Shown here: positions 1-6,467 of the stretch, piece by piece
Position numbering within the stretch: position 1 is the first letter of the stretch
Layout of the letters: the number at the start of each line of letters is the position of its first letter
Origin: an uncultured Prevotellaceae bacterium
GTDB taxonomy: Bacteria; Bacteroidota; Bacteroidia; Bacteroidales; Bacteroidaceae
Assembly: GCA_946403615.1 (NCBI GenBank)
Contig: CAMJAO010000061.1
Coordinates: 1 to 9,758, forward strand
Direction of reading: 5' to 3'
DNA length: 9,758 nt
The notes under the pieces: generated by a model
What the model was told of the DNA's origin: nothing
The model's input: the letters and a program-made list of their open reading frames with translations, nothing else
Database searches by the model: none
Position numbers and translations under genes: made by a program

Positions 1-241
1 CGAAATAGGCGATACCCTGCTCATTAAGCCATTTTGACCATTGTGTGCCTTCATGGGTATTTGACAGCATGGAATATCCACCGCCGGGCACACCGACAAT
101 GGCCCTTCCCGAAGGATTTTGAGGCAGGAACGCCACCATGTGAGACTCATCGGTAAGGTCGATTTTAAAAGATCTCGCGGTCTGCGCCTGTGCTGACATT
201 GCCATCAGCAGCAGAACGAACAACAACGTTTTTTTCATCAT
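1..241 (-). CDS. Secreted alpha/beta hydrolase, acetyl(xylan) esterase-like; N-terminal 80 residues, cut by window edge
   Basis: The reading frame opens with a double ATG (241-239 and 238-236) and runs open to the window edge, so the C-terminus is missing. Residues 1-19 form a signal peptide (MMKK, a Leu-rich core, then AMSAQA), with likely signal peptidase I cleavage before Gln20. After a short beta-strand region comes PGGGY (residues 52-56) followed by S-x(4)-H-E-G-x(2)-W-x(2)-W-L-N. This is the oxyanion-hole turn and first helix typical of the BD-FAE/acetylxylan-esterase-like alpha/beta hydrolases of Bacteroidota, which use PGGGY where lipases have HGGG. Such proteins remove acetyl or other acyl groups from carbohydrates in the periplasm or at the cell surface. 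The Ser-Asp-His triad lies outside the window, so activity cannot be judged. It is the last visible gene of the leftward block, 86 bases after the acetyltransferase stop. No Bacteroidota -7 box was found in that gap, so co-transcription is likely. Family assignment is fairly secure; the substrate is not. Confidence 0.82.
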   Translation of the reverse strand, partial: MMKKTLLFVLLLMAMSAQAQTARSFKIDLTDESHMVAFLPQNPSGRAIVGVPGGGYSMLSNTHEGTQWSKWLNEQGIAYF

Positions 242-274
242 AGTTGAAGGAGAGTTTGATGTTATTGTGATAAT

Positions 275-319
275 TTGGGTACGATAGGAATAATGGGTAA
301 AATGGGAAGGATGGGTAAA
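275..319. repeat. Imperfect tandem repeat, 9-base period, five units
   Basis: On the + strand the units are TTGGGTACG, ATAGGAATA, ATGGGTAAA, ATGGGAAGG and ATGGGTAAA. Units 3 and 5 are identical, and GG recurs at the same place in every unit. A sixth, more decayed unit (GACGGAGAT, 320-328) runs into the stop codon of the acetyltransferase gene. The repeat occupies most of the 86-base gap before the esterase start, on whose sense strand it reads as repeated TTTACCCAT-like blocks. It could be a slippage-derived array, a set of direct repeats bound by a protein, or an untranslated spacer. The periodicity is seen directly; any function is unknown. Confidence 0.75.
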
Positions 320-327
320 GACGGAGA

Positions 328-885
328 TTAAAGGTGCTTAATGACTTTGCAGGGGTTGCCTGCAGCGATGGTGTCAGACGGGATATCACAGACAACGACG
401 GCACCTGCTCCGATGGTCACATTGTCGCCGATAGTCACACCGGGGAGAATGGTAACACCGCCTCCTATCCACACATTATTGCCTATACTGACCGGTTTTG
501 CCCATTCTTTTCTTGAGTTACGCTCGACGGGGTCAGTGCTGTGACAAGCGGTATAAATACCGACATTGGGACCGATGAAACAATCGTCGCCGATAGATAC
601 AGGCGCTTCGTCGAGGATGGTGAGATTGAAGTTGGCGAAAAATCGTTTCCCCACACTGATTTGTTTGCCGTAGTCACAATAAAAAGGTTGGTTGACAATG
701 ATTTCGTCGTCGCCAACATGTCCGAGCAATCCTTTCAAGATTTCCCGTTTCTTGTCCATTTGTGACGGGCGCAACTGATTATAGTCAAAAATCACCTCGC
801 GTGTCGCAGCCAGTTCCTCCAACAACTGCCGGTCTGTGGCAGAGTAGACCACTCCGGCAAGCATTTTTTCTTTTTCAGTCTTCAT
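328..885 (-). CDS. Maltose/galactoside-type O-acetyltransferase (left-handed beta-helix, Maa/LacA/NodL family)
   Basis: This 185-residue protein is close to the usual length (about 185-205) of the acetyl-CoA-dependent sugar O-acetyltransferases Maa and LacA. Residues 1-55 are the helical N-terminal 'Mac' domain, beginning MKTEKEKMLAG and containing a YSATDRQLLEEL stretch. Residues 60-185 contain hexapeptide repeats of the left-handed beta-helix, such as VSIGDD, VSIGNNVWIGGG, VTILPGVTIGDN and VTIGAGAVV. NFNLTILD (85-92) and the catalytic-type His115 in TACHSTDP match the active site of the family, and DPVERNS next to it resembles Maa more than LacA. The C-terminal AAGNPCKVIK is also typical. 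There is no signal peptide, so it acts in the cytoplasm, probably on a free sugar or a precursor. I chose the start at 885 over an in-frame ATG at 912 because MKTEKEKM matches family N-termini, while 912 lies in the loop region of a hairpin. It follows the DUF3857 gene by 46 bases in the same direction. The exact acceptor sugar is unknown. Confidence 0.9.
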   Translation of the reverse strand: MKTEKEKMLAGVVYSATDRQLLEELAATREVIFDYNQLRPSQMDKKREILKGLLGHVGDDEIIVNQPFYCDYGKQISVGKRFFANFNLTILDEAPVSIGDDCFIGPNVGIYTACHSTDPVERNSRKEWAKPVSIGNNVWIGGGVTILPGVTIGDNVTIGAGAVVVCDIPSDTIAAGNPCKVIKHL

Positions 886-896
886 ATCAGTATGAG

Positions 897-924
897 AATG
901 ACGGCAGCACATGCCGCCGTCATT
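897..924 (-). promoter_or_regulatory. Intercistronic inverted repeat (9-bp perfect stem)
   Basis: AATGACGGC (897-905) is the exact reverse complement of GCCGTCATT (916-924), with a 10-base loop. It fills most of the 46-base gap between the stop of the DUF3857 gene and the start of the acetyltransferase gene. In the leftward transcript it is not followed by a U-run, so it does not look like a complete intrinsic terminator. It is more plausibly a 3'-end or processing stabiliser, or a partial terminator that lowers expression of the downstream gene. An alternative ATG (912) lies in the loop. The structure is seen; its role is inferred. Confidence 0.55.
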
Positions 925-931
925 ATAAGTC

Positions 932-2953
932 TTATTTGCGTTTGAACTCCAGGACGGAATTGCTACATTTTGCTAACATCTCGAAGATATCCCTGACTTC
1001 GGCATAGTTCTTCTCCGATTGGTTGAGTTTATTGACATTGAACTGATACTGCAGTTGCAATTTGTCGCCGATGACGGATGTGAACACGCGTCCGTCCAGT
1101 CCTTTGTCGCCGGTAGAAAGGATGGTGTTTTGCGCATCCTGCGCCAACGTGTAGCCCTCTGGCATCTTGATATTGACAATGATATTCTCGGACGAGAGGC
1201 AAGGGAATTCGACAGGAATAATGCGCTGTTTCTCCGTGAAGGGATTTTCAGGCATTGGCGGGTTGTTGAAAGGCGAGATACGGATAATGCCGTCTTTCAC
1301 CTCACCTTGACGGGTAAACTCCGTCTCGAGCATCTCCTCCGGAGCGAACTGCGTCTCTTTACCTTGTTCACTGAGTGCCTGACGATATTTCACAGCAGCA
1401 AGACCTGTGTAACGAGCCGTTTGTTTGCCAGTCAATTTTCCATCGGCAGAGAGTTCAGCGTCAATCATAATCGTGGTCTGCGCACGCTGCAACTTTTGGA
1501 AATTGACCCACTGTCCTTTTTTACCTTTCATCACCGCACGCGCCCGTTCTACGAGCAACGGCTCGGGCAAAATATTGAAATAACCGTCGGTGGAAGAAGC
1601 GTCGATATACATATTCGGAGCGCCTGTCGGGCTGATTCCGACCACATAAGTCGATAACTTTGCGATAGAGGGGAAATTATAGGGCAGCAAACCCATGTCT
1701 CTGCTTCGCAGCACCACAGGATAAGCGTTCAAGCCCACTTGATGCAATGACTGGATGAGCAGCAGATTGATGTCAGCATTCGAGCCAGTGCCGTTTTTGA
1801 GCGTCTCTGTAGTTTTCTTGGGCCAGATAGCATATTTGCCATTCCAATTCACCTTATCCATCACCAATTGATAGACAGCAGCAGCACGTTCGCTCTCATT
1901 GGCAATGTCTGCGATTTTCGCCTCGCTGATAGCGTCTTTGAGAGGACTATCATCGTCAAGATGTTTACCCAAATCCTCATCGTCGAGCACCATGTTGTCG
2001 ATTTGTTCCCAAGTACGGGCGTAGTCAGTTTGTAATGTACCTCTGAGGCTGTAGCTCTTCAGTTCAGCCGTCACTCCAGCGCAATAATCGCGCTCATTCC
2101 ACACATAGGAATCTTTAGGTATGGCCTTGAGATCACGCCCCACGCAAGTGTAGTGATTGGTATTGATGATGACCGGCGCAGCGATGGCATCGCTCTCAAG
2201 TTTATACCTCATGGTTCCCTGCACACAGGTACACACCAGCCGTTGGATGCCGTGCTCCTCGACATTGAAGATGAGGTAGCCGGGAATCTCCACATCGAGA
2301 CAAGCATATGCGACGGGGATTTCGCGCTGGGCAAACCAATCGCGCATGAGGAAGAACAATTGGCTGTGAACAGTATATTCATATTCGATGACGGTTCCCT
2401 CACGCACATCGGGTACGGTGAACAACACCACTCCATTTTGGTCGTCAATTTTCTGGTTTTTGATGGCATCTCTCTTCATTGGGGATTTGACCGTCTTTCC
2501 GTTTACCAGATTATAGGCAACAGCCTTGATGTCTTCCACACTCTCGGTGTTGTAATTGCCAATGGCATCTTCGAGGAAAGAACCTGCAGGATTCTCTATG
2601 TCAAGAGAATTGCCGCGACTAGAGAACTTAGAACCTTTGATGTTAGATTTTCCGTTGTAATTGTGGATGTATGGAACAGCGACATTTGCTTTTTCGGCTC
2701 CTTCGGGTTTTAGTACTTTAATTCTGACTTTCTCGTGATAATCGACCAAGTATCCATTGGTCTGGACGGTGTACTCCACATTGGTCAACCTGCATAGGAC
2801 CACCGCATTTGCCTGAGGATCAAGAGAGTAAGATGTCATTTCCAACTCCTCTTTCGTGGGCTTACCGAACTTCATATTCACATTCTGCTGCGCCATGACG
2901 CCCAGATGTGACATCATGAAGAATACAAATAGTAAAATACTGACTTTTTTCAT
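932..2953 (-). CDS. Secreted DUF3857 / transglutaminase-like domain protein lacking the catalytic cysteine
   Basis: This 673-residue exported protein has a signal peptide at about 1-21 (MKK, a Phe/Leu/Met-rich core, GVMA) and a mature end at Gln22. Residues about 60-265 resemble DUF3857: a beta-rich N-terminal domain containing YLVDYHEKVRIKVL, a VEDIKAVAYNL segment and EGTVIEYEYTV. Residues about 340-460 form a transglutaminase-like core. Residues about 490-670 form a C-terminal beta-domain resembling DUF3858. In active transglutaminase-like proteases and ligases the core has G-x-C-x-D, a His and an Asp. Here the Cys position reads Asn392 (GSNADI, 390-395), and the expected His region reads KLSTYVVGI with no His. 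Only Asp451 (YIDAS) is recognisable, so a catalytic triad is not present. Relatives are common in Bacteroidota, usually as uncharacterised periplasmic or surface proteins. It is the first gene of the leftward block, behind its own promoter candidate. Its function is unknown; binding or scaffolding is more likely than catalysis. Domain limits are approximate. Confidence 0.85.
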   Translation of the reverse strand: MKKVSILLFVFFMMSHLGVMAQQNVNMKFGKPTKEELEMTSYSLDPQANAVVLCRLTNVEYTVQTNGYLVDYHEKVRIKVLKPEGAEKANVAVPYIHNYNGKSNIKGSKFSSRGNSLDIENPAGSFLEDAIGNYNTESVEDIKAVAYNLVNGKTVKSPMKRDAIKNQKIDDQNGVVLFTVPDVREGTVIEYEYTVHSQLFFLMRDWFAQREIPVAYACLDVEIPGYLIFNVEEHGIQRLVCTCVQGTMRYKLESDAIAAPVIINTNHYTCVGRDLKAIPKDSYVWNERDYCAGVTAELKSYSLRGTLQTDYARTWEQIDNMVLDDEDLGKHLDDDSPLKDAISEAKIADIANESERAAAVYQLVMDKVNWNGKYAIWPKKTTETLKNGTGSNADINLLLIQSLHQVGLNAYPVVLRSRDMGLLPYNFPSIAKLSTYVVGISPTGAPNMYIDASSTDGYFNILPEPLLVERARAVMKGKKGQWVNFQKLQRAQTTIMIDAELSADGKLTGKQTARYTGLAAVKYRQALSEQGKETQFAPEEMLETEFTRQGEVKDGIIRISPFNNPPMPENPFTEKQRIIPVEFPCLSSENIIVNIKMPEGYTLAQDAQNTILSTGDKGLDGRVFTSVIGDKLQLQYQFNVNKLNQSEKNYAEVRDIFEMLAKCSNSVLEFKRK

Positions 2954-3001
2954 TGTTATAGTTGAATTATACTGTTATCACAAAATGTTAATTAGAAGGT
3001 G

Positions 3002-3032
3002 TAAAGGTACGGCAAAAAAATGACACATGAAA
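3002..3032 (-). promoter_or_regulatory. Bacteroidota-type promoter for the DUF3857 gene and leftward block
   Basis: Read on the minus strand, TACCTTTA (3009-3002) matches seven of eight positions of the Bacteroidota -7 box TAnnTTTG. A TTTC (3032-3029) stands in for the -33 TTTG with a 19-base spacer, which is the normal spacing. The GCCGTACCTTTACACC context closely resembles common Prevotella/Bacteroides promoters. Transcription would start near 2996, giving a leader of roughly 43 bases before the ATG at 2953. The start site is inferred from spacing only. Confidence 0.55.
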
Positions 3033-3266
3033 TAAAAAAGAAATAAAAAACAACAATTTGTCTTTTTTTAACCCAAAACGGCCAAGAGAGAGCAGCTGCA
3101 AAACCGCCGCCTGAGGAGAAGGGGAAACGACCACGAATCATGATAGGCAGTCAATAGGCACTGGAAAGGAAGATAGAAAAGGCGTGAAAAACCGTTTTAA
3201 GAAATCTTTTTTACCGATTGTCATGATTTTTTTATGCAAATCGTCGAATAATTGGCAAAATAACAC

Positions 3267-3274
3267 TAAATTTG
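3267..3274 (+). promoter_or_regulatory. Candidate -7 box for the phosphatase-fucosidase-galactosidase block
   Basis: TAAATTTG is an exact match to the Bacteroidota -7 consensus TAnnTTTG and is the only one on this strand between the divergent starts. No TTTG or TTG is present at the expected 19-21 base distance (the -33 region reads about GTCG), so this may be a weak promoter, or one helped by an activator. If used, it gives an untranslated leader of about 110 bases before the ATG at 3396. Confidence 0.4.
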
Positions 3275-3337
3275 TACCCACTATTCATTCTATTTATCAA
3301 ACACGAACCCTACATCGCAGGGAAAAAACTATTCATT

Positions 3338-3361
3338 ATCGGACTTGCGACGTTTTCCGAT
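3338..3361 (+). promoter_or_regulatory. Small inverted repeat in the leader of the rightward block
   Basis: ATCGGA (3338-3343) pairs with TCCGAT (3356-3361) around a 12-base loop, about 34 bases before the phosphatase start. A second, shorter pair (CCCT and AGGG around 3308-3322) lies just upstream. Neither is followed by a U-run, and neither matches a riboswitch class I recognise. Six base pairs can arise by chance, so this is a weak candidate for a leader structure. Confidence 0.25.
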
Positions 3362-3395
3362 TGGGATGATACAAACTTAAACAATAGAAATACAC

Positions 3396-4673
3396 ATGAA
3401 AAAGATTCTAACAACACTGCTGTTTGTGCTGTTCGCATTGACGACATGGGCACAAAACCGTTCTGCGCTTGACATTCTCAAATCTGACCCCAGGAGAGCA
3501 TACGGCACAGACTATCCTTATCAACTTCAAACAAGACCGCTGACGAAAGCTCCCAACGGTTATAAGGCATTCTACATCAGCCATTATGCCCGCCATGGTT
3601 CACGTTATTACTGGACAGATCGTCTGTATCGTGACCTTGACCGCCAGTTGACCGCTGCTCATGAGCAACATATGCTGACCGCAGAGGGCGAGAAGTTTTA
3701 CACCAAATTCATGGCATGCAAAGATGAACTGATGACAGGCGTGAGCGAACTGACCCAATTGGGTTGGGAACAGCATCAAGGCATAGCACGAGCGATGTAT
3801 AATAATTTCACTGAAGTGTTTAAGAACGGCGGCAATGTGATGGCCATCTCATCATTGTCGGGCCGCTGCGTCATCAGCATGTCTGCATTCTGTCAGGAAC
3901 TGGTGCAATGCAACCCGAAAATAGAGATTCGTGAACAATCGTCACGTTTCACCCTCGACGGTGTGGTACCGACCGACCGTCAGAATCCCGTCAAACACAG
4001 TTTCCCGAAATCTAAGCCCCGTTTTGAGGCCAACCGCGACCAATTCAAATACGAAGACACCCTGCCCCAGCGTGTCATCTCGCGCGTATTGCTCCCGACC
4101 GACAGCATCCCAAATGACATGCGCCGTCTCGGCATCAACCTGATAGACCTGTACAAGACACTTCCCAGCATCGGTCATGAAGGAATGATGGGCAACATAT
4201 TGAACGACAGCGAGATAGCAGAAGGATGGGAACAATCCAATCTCGGCTCATACACTTGGGTGTTTGAGCCCCGCTATGACATGATACCCATACTTGAAGA
4301 TTTCATCAAGAAAGCCGATGCAGTATTGAGCGGCAGCAGCGACCGCATCGCCGACCTACGTTTCGGCCATGACACCTGCCTTGGACCGTTGACCGTATTG
4401 ATGGGCATCAACGGCGCCGACCTTGACCCCGAGAGCCCGTTTGAGGTGAAGAACTGCTATCAGAACTGGGAGACCTGTAAAGCATCGAACATCCAGTTGA
4501 TTTTCTACCACGGCAAGAAAGGCAATGACGACATCCTTGTGAAATGCCTTCTGAACGGAGAGGAAGCCACCCTGCCCGTTCCAACCAACCAATACCCCTA
4601 TTATAAATGGAGTGATTTCCGCAGTTTCTATACCGCCCGTTGCGACAGCGTGAAACAATTGAATAAAGAATAA
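3396..4673 (+). CDS. Secreted histidine phosphatase, clade 2 (acid phosphatase/phytase-like)
   Basis: This 425-residue protein has a signal peptide (MKKILTTLLFVLFALTTWA, cleavage before Gln20). The catalytic signature R66-H67-G68-S69-R70 (YARHGSRY) is the clade-2 histidine phosphatase RHGxR motif, with His67 the expected phospho-acceptor. Arg157 in SLSGRCVISMSAF fits the third phosphate-binding residue of the family. His325-Asp326 (RFGHDT) supplies the HD general acid/base pair. Residues about 195-300 would form the variable cap that sets substrate choice. It shares the ARHGSRY look of bacterial MINPP-type inositol-polyphosphate phosphatases, but MINPP enzymes carry HAE where this has HD, so a direct MINPP label is not safe. 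It likely hydrolyses phosphomonoesters in the periplasm or at the surface. It heads the rightward block and the fucosidase gene starts 40 bases later, with no terminator or -7 box between them. No SD is visible before the ATG; the upstream bases are A-rich. The substrate is unknown. Confidence 0.88.
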   Translation: MKKILTTLLFVLFALTTWAQNRSALDILKSDPRRAYGTDYPYQLQTRPLTKAPNGYKAFYISHYARHGSRYYWTDRLYRDLDRQLTAAHEQHMLTAEGEKFYTKFMACKDELMTGVSELTQLGWEQHQGIARAMYNNFTEVFKNGGNVMAISSLSGRCVISMSAFCQELVQCNPKIEIREQSSRFTLDGVVPTDRQNPVKHSFPKSKPRFEANRDQFKYEDTLPQRVISRVLLPTDSIPNDMRRLGINLIDLYKTLPSIGHEGMMGNILNDSEIAEGWEQSNLGSYTWVFEPRYDMIPILEDFIKKADAVLSGSSDRIADLRFGHDTCLGPLTVLMGINGADLDPESPFEVKNCYQNWETCKASNIQLIFYHGKKGNDDILVKCLLNGEEATLPVPTNQYPYYKWSDFRSFYTARCDSVKQLNKE

Positions 4674-4713
4674 GCGGAAAGCAGCAAGGACGTCTTGATA
4701 ATCTAAAAACCAC

Positions 4714-6459
4714 ATGAGGAAATACTGCATAAAGATAGCGGTCGTCATCGTATGTGCGATGGTCGCCATGAATGTTTATGGACAGACGACGTCCACCCTT
4801 TGTGGTCCGGTGCCTACAGTCAACCAACTGCGCTGGCAGGATATGGAGATGTATGCGTTTATACACTACTCATTGAACACCTATACTGATCAGGAATGGG
4901 GTTTTGGCAATGAGTCTCCATCGCTTTTTAATCCTCAGTCGCTCGACTGCCGCCAATGGGCACGCGTATGTAAACAAGCCGGTATGCGAGGCATCATTTT
5001 CACAGCCAAGCACCATTGCGGTTTCTGCATGTGGCCATCAGCTTATACGGACTACTCAATAAAGAACTCGCCATGGAAAAACGGTCAGGGTGATGTAGTT
5101 CGCGAATTGTCAGAGGCCTGCCGTGAAGAAGGGCTTGAATTTGCCGTTTATCTCTCACCATGGGACCGCAACCATCCTGATTACGGTCGTCCGGCATACG
5201 TGGATTATTTCCGCAATCAGTTGCGCGAACTGCTGACCAATTACGGCAATATTTTCGAGGTATGGTTTGACGGTGCCAATGGTGGCGACGGATGGTATGG
5301 CGGTGCCAACGAGACGCGCCGCATCGACGGAAAGACCTACTATGGATGGGCAGAGACCTTCCGCATGATTCGCGAACTGCAACCCAACACAGTGATATGG
5401 AACGATGGCGGCGACCGCGGCGACCTGCGCTGGGTCGGCACAGAGGCCGGCAATGTGGGCGAGACCAATTGGAGTTTGATGCCAGCCGAGGGTGACACTC
5501 CTTGGCCCATGCTTCACTATGGTGTAGAGGATGGTGACGTGTGGTGCCCCGGTGAGACCAACACCAGTATCCGTCCGGGATGGTTCTACCATGAGACAGA
5601 GAATGAGCATGTAAAAAGTCTGTCGAAACTCATGGATACGTACTATAAGAGTGTCGGACGCAATTCCACACTACTACTCAATTTTCCCATTGCCCCCAAC
5701 GGACGCATTCATCCCAACGACAGTCTGCGCGGCATCGCTTTTAAGAATATGATAGATGAGGTGTTCAAGGAGAATCTGTCCGAAAAGGCAGAAATCACTC
5801 GTCTTGACAAGACCACAATTATCGATTTCAAGCAACCCACCGCATTCAACCGCTTTCTTGCAGAAGAGAATATTGCTTTTGGGCAGCGAGTCAGAAAATT
5901 CTCGCTCGAAGCCTTAGTAGATGGTGAATGGCATGCATTAAAGGACGAACTGGTAGAGAATGGAGACGGACTGACAACTATCGGTCATCGCCGCATCATC
6001 TGCTTCCCTACCGTCAATGCCACAAAGCTTCGTTTCACCATCACAGACACCAAATGTGAACCCATCATCAAGAAACTCGGTGTTTATTTGGCTCCCGAAC
6101 TCACGGCTGACATACCCAACAGCGGAGAGAAGAAATCGTCAGCACTACATTTTTTCTTCAGCAGTCCCACACAGATGATGATTGATTGGGACACAGAACA
6201 GACCGTTACCGGTTTCCGTTATCTGCCCCCACAAGAATCAAAAGAAGGCACCGTAACCCACTATACCCTATGGGGCTCCTCAGATTGGAGCAACTGGACC
6301 AAATTGTCCACGGGTGAATTCTCGAACATAGTCAATAATCCCATCTGGCAGTCCATACGATTTGCGCCTGCTAATGTGAAAATCTTGCGGTTGGACGCCG
6401 ACCGTTTGGCTGAAGGAGAAAGGATGGCTTTTAGTGATATAGAAGTAGTAGCAGAATAA
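4714..6459 (+). CDS. Secreted GH29 alpha-L-fucosidase (probable 1,3/1,4-specific GH29-B type) with C-terminal beta-sandwich
   Basis: This 581-residue exported enzyme has a signal peptide (about 1-23, ending VYG, with Gln24 as mature end). The GH29 barrel spans about 35-355. FIHYSLNTYTDQEWGFG (49-65) and TAKHHCGFCMWPSAYTDYS (97-115) form the fucose pocket, including His100-His101. VWFDGANG carries the expected nucleophile Asp186. RWVGTEAGNVGETNW (239-253) holds the likely acid/base Glu (Glu244 or Glu249, by family position only), and NSTLLLNFPIAPNGRI closes the barrel. The wording of these motifs resembles the GH29-B subfamily, which releases fucose linked alpha-1,3 or alpha-1,4 to GlcNAc, as in Lewis antigens. 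Residues about 357-460 form a beta-rich linker domain. About 475-580 look like an F5/8 type C (CBM32-like) domain, which probably binds galactose-containing glycans. The protein acts outside the cytoplasm. The next gene starts 8 bases after this stop, so the two are almost certainly co-transcribed. The subfamily call is less certain than the GH29 call. Confidence 0.93.
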   Translation: MRKYCIKIAVVIVCAMVAMNVYGQTTSTLCGPVPTVNQLRWQDMEMYAFIHYSLNTYTDQEWGFGNESPSLFNPQSLDCRQWARVCKQAGMRGIIFTAKHHCGFCMWPSAYTDYSIKNSPWKNGQGDVVRELSEACREEGLEFAVYLSPWDRNHPDYGRPAYVDYFRNQLRELLTNYGNIFEVWFDGANGGDGWYGGANETRRIDGKTYYGWAETFRMIRELQPNTVIWNDGGDRGDLRWVGTEAGNVGETNWSLMPAEGDTPWPMLHYGVEDGDVWCPGETNTSIRPGWFYHETENEHVKSLSKLMDTYYKSVGRNSTLLLNFPIAPNGRIHPNDSLRGIAFKNMIDEVFKENLSEKAEITRLDKTTIIDFKQPTAFNRFLAEENIAFGQRVRKFSLEALVDGEWHALKDELVENGDGLTTIGHRRIICFPTVNATKLRFTITDTKCEPIIKKLGVYLAPELTADIPNSGEKKSSALHFFFSSPTQMMIDWDTEQTVTGFRYLPPQESKEGTVTHYTLWGSSDWSNWTKLSTGEFSNIVNNPIWQSIRFAPANVKILRLDADRLAEGERMAFSDIEVVAE

Positions 6460-6467
6460 AAGAGACC

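Larger units (their letters stand above)
2954..3395. other. Divergent intergenic region, 442 bases, AT-rich, no gene recognised
   Basis: This region separates the two divergent blocks. Nearest the leftward gene are a promoter candidate (3002-3032) and an A-rich tract (about 3014-3060, read as T-rich in the leftward direction) that could act as an upstream promoter element. The centre (3061-3183) is less AT-rich and shows nothing I recognise beyond two TGCCTAT-like copies on the minus strand. The part nearest the rightward gene holds a -7-like box and a leader of about 110 bases with a small hairpin. A possible 61-codon frame starting at a GTG (3184) crosses the -7 box and matches nothing, so I do not call it a gene. 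Confidence 0.7.

Noticed and set aside
886..912. Upstream in-frame ATG extending the acetyltransferase by nine residues
   Set aside because: The extra MCCRHSHTD has no counterpart in the family, lies over a hairpin, and MKTEKEKM fits known N-termini.
1019..1657. A 212-codon open frame on the + strand opposite the DUF3857 gene
   Set aside because: It is antisense to a well-supported gene, has no recognisable domain or low-complexity-free coding signature, and no promoter or start context; a shadow frame.
2153..2713. A 186-codon open frame on the + strand opposite the same gene
   Set aside because: Same reasoning: antisense shadow with no family resemblance; the minus-strand protein is clearly the real one.
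3061..3183. Possible mobile-element remnant or CRISPR-like repeats in the intergenic region
   Set aside because: Only two short TGCCTAT-like copies are present; there are no terminal inverted repeats, regular spacers or transposase fragments.
3184..3369. Possible 61-codon small protein starting at a GTG in the divergent intergenic region
   Set aside because: It crosses the -7 box, has no recognisable motif, and its composition looks like translated AT-rich spacer.
4356..4866. Two overlapping minus-strand frames (137 and 152 codons) across the phosphatase/fucosidase junction
   Set aside because: They lie opposite two strongly supported genes and include the intergenic gap; neither resembles a known protein.
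5155..5610. A 151-codon minus-strand frame opposite the fucosidase gene
   Set aside because: Antisense to conserved GH29 catalytic motifs; a by-product of codon bias.
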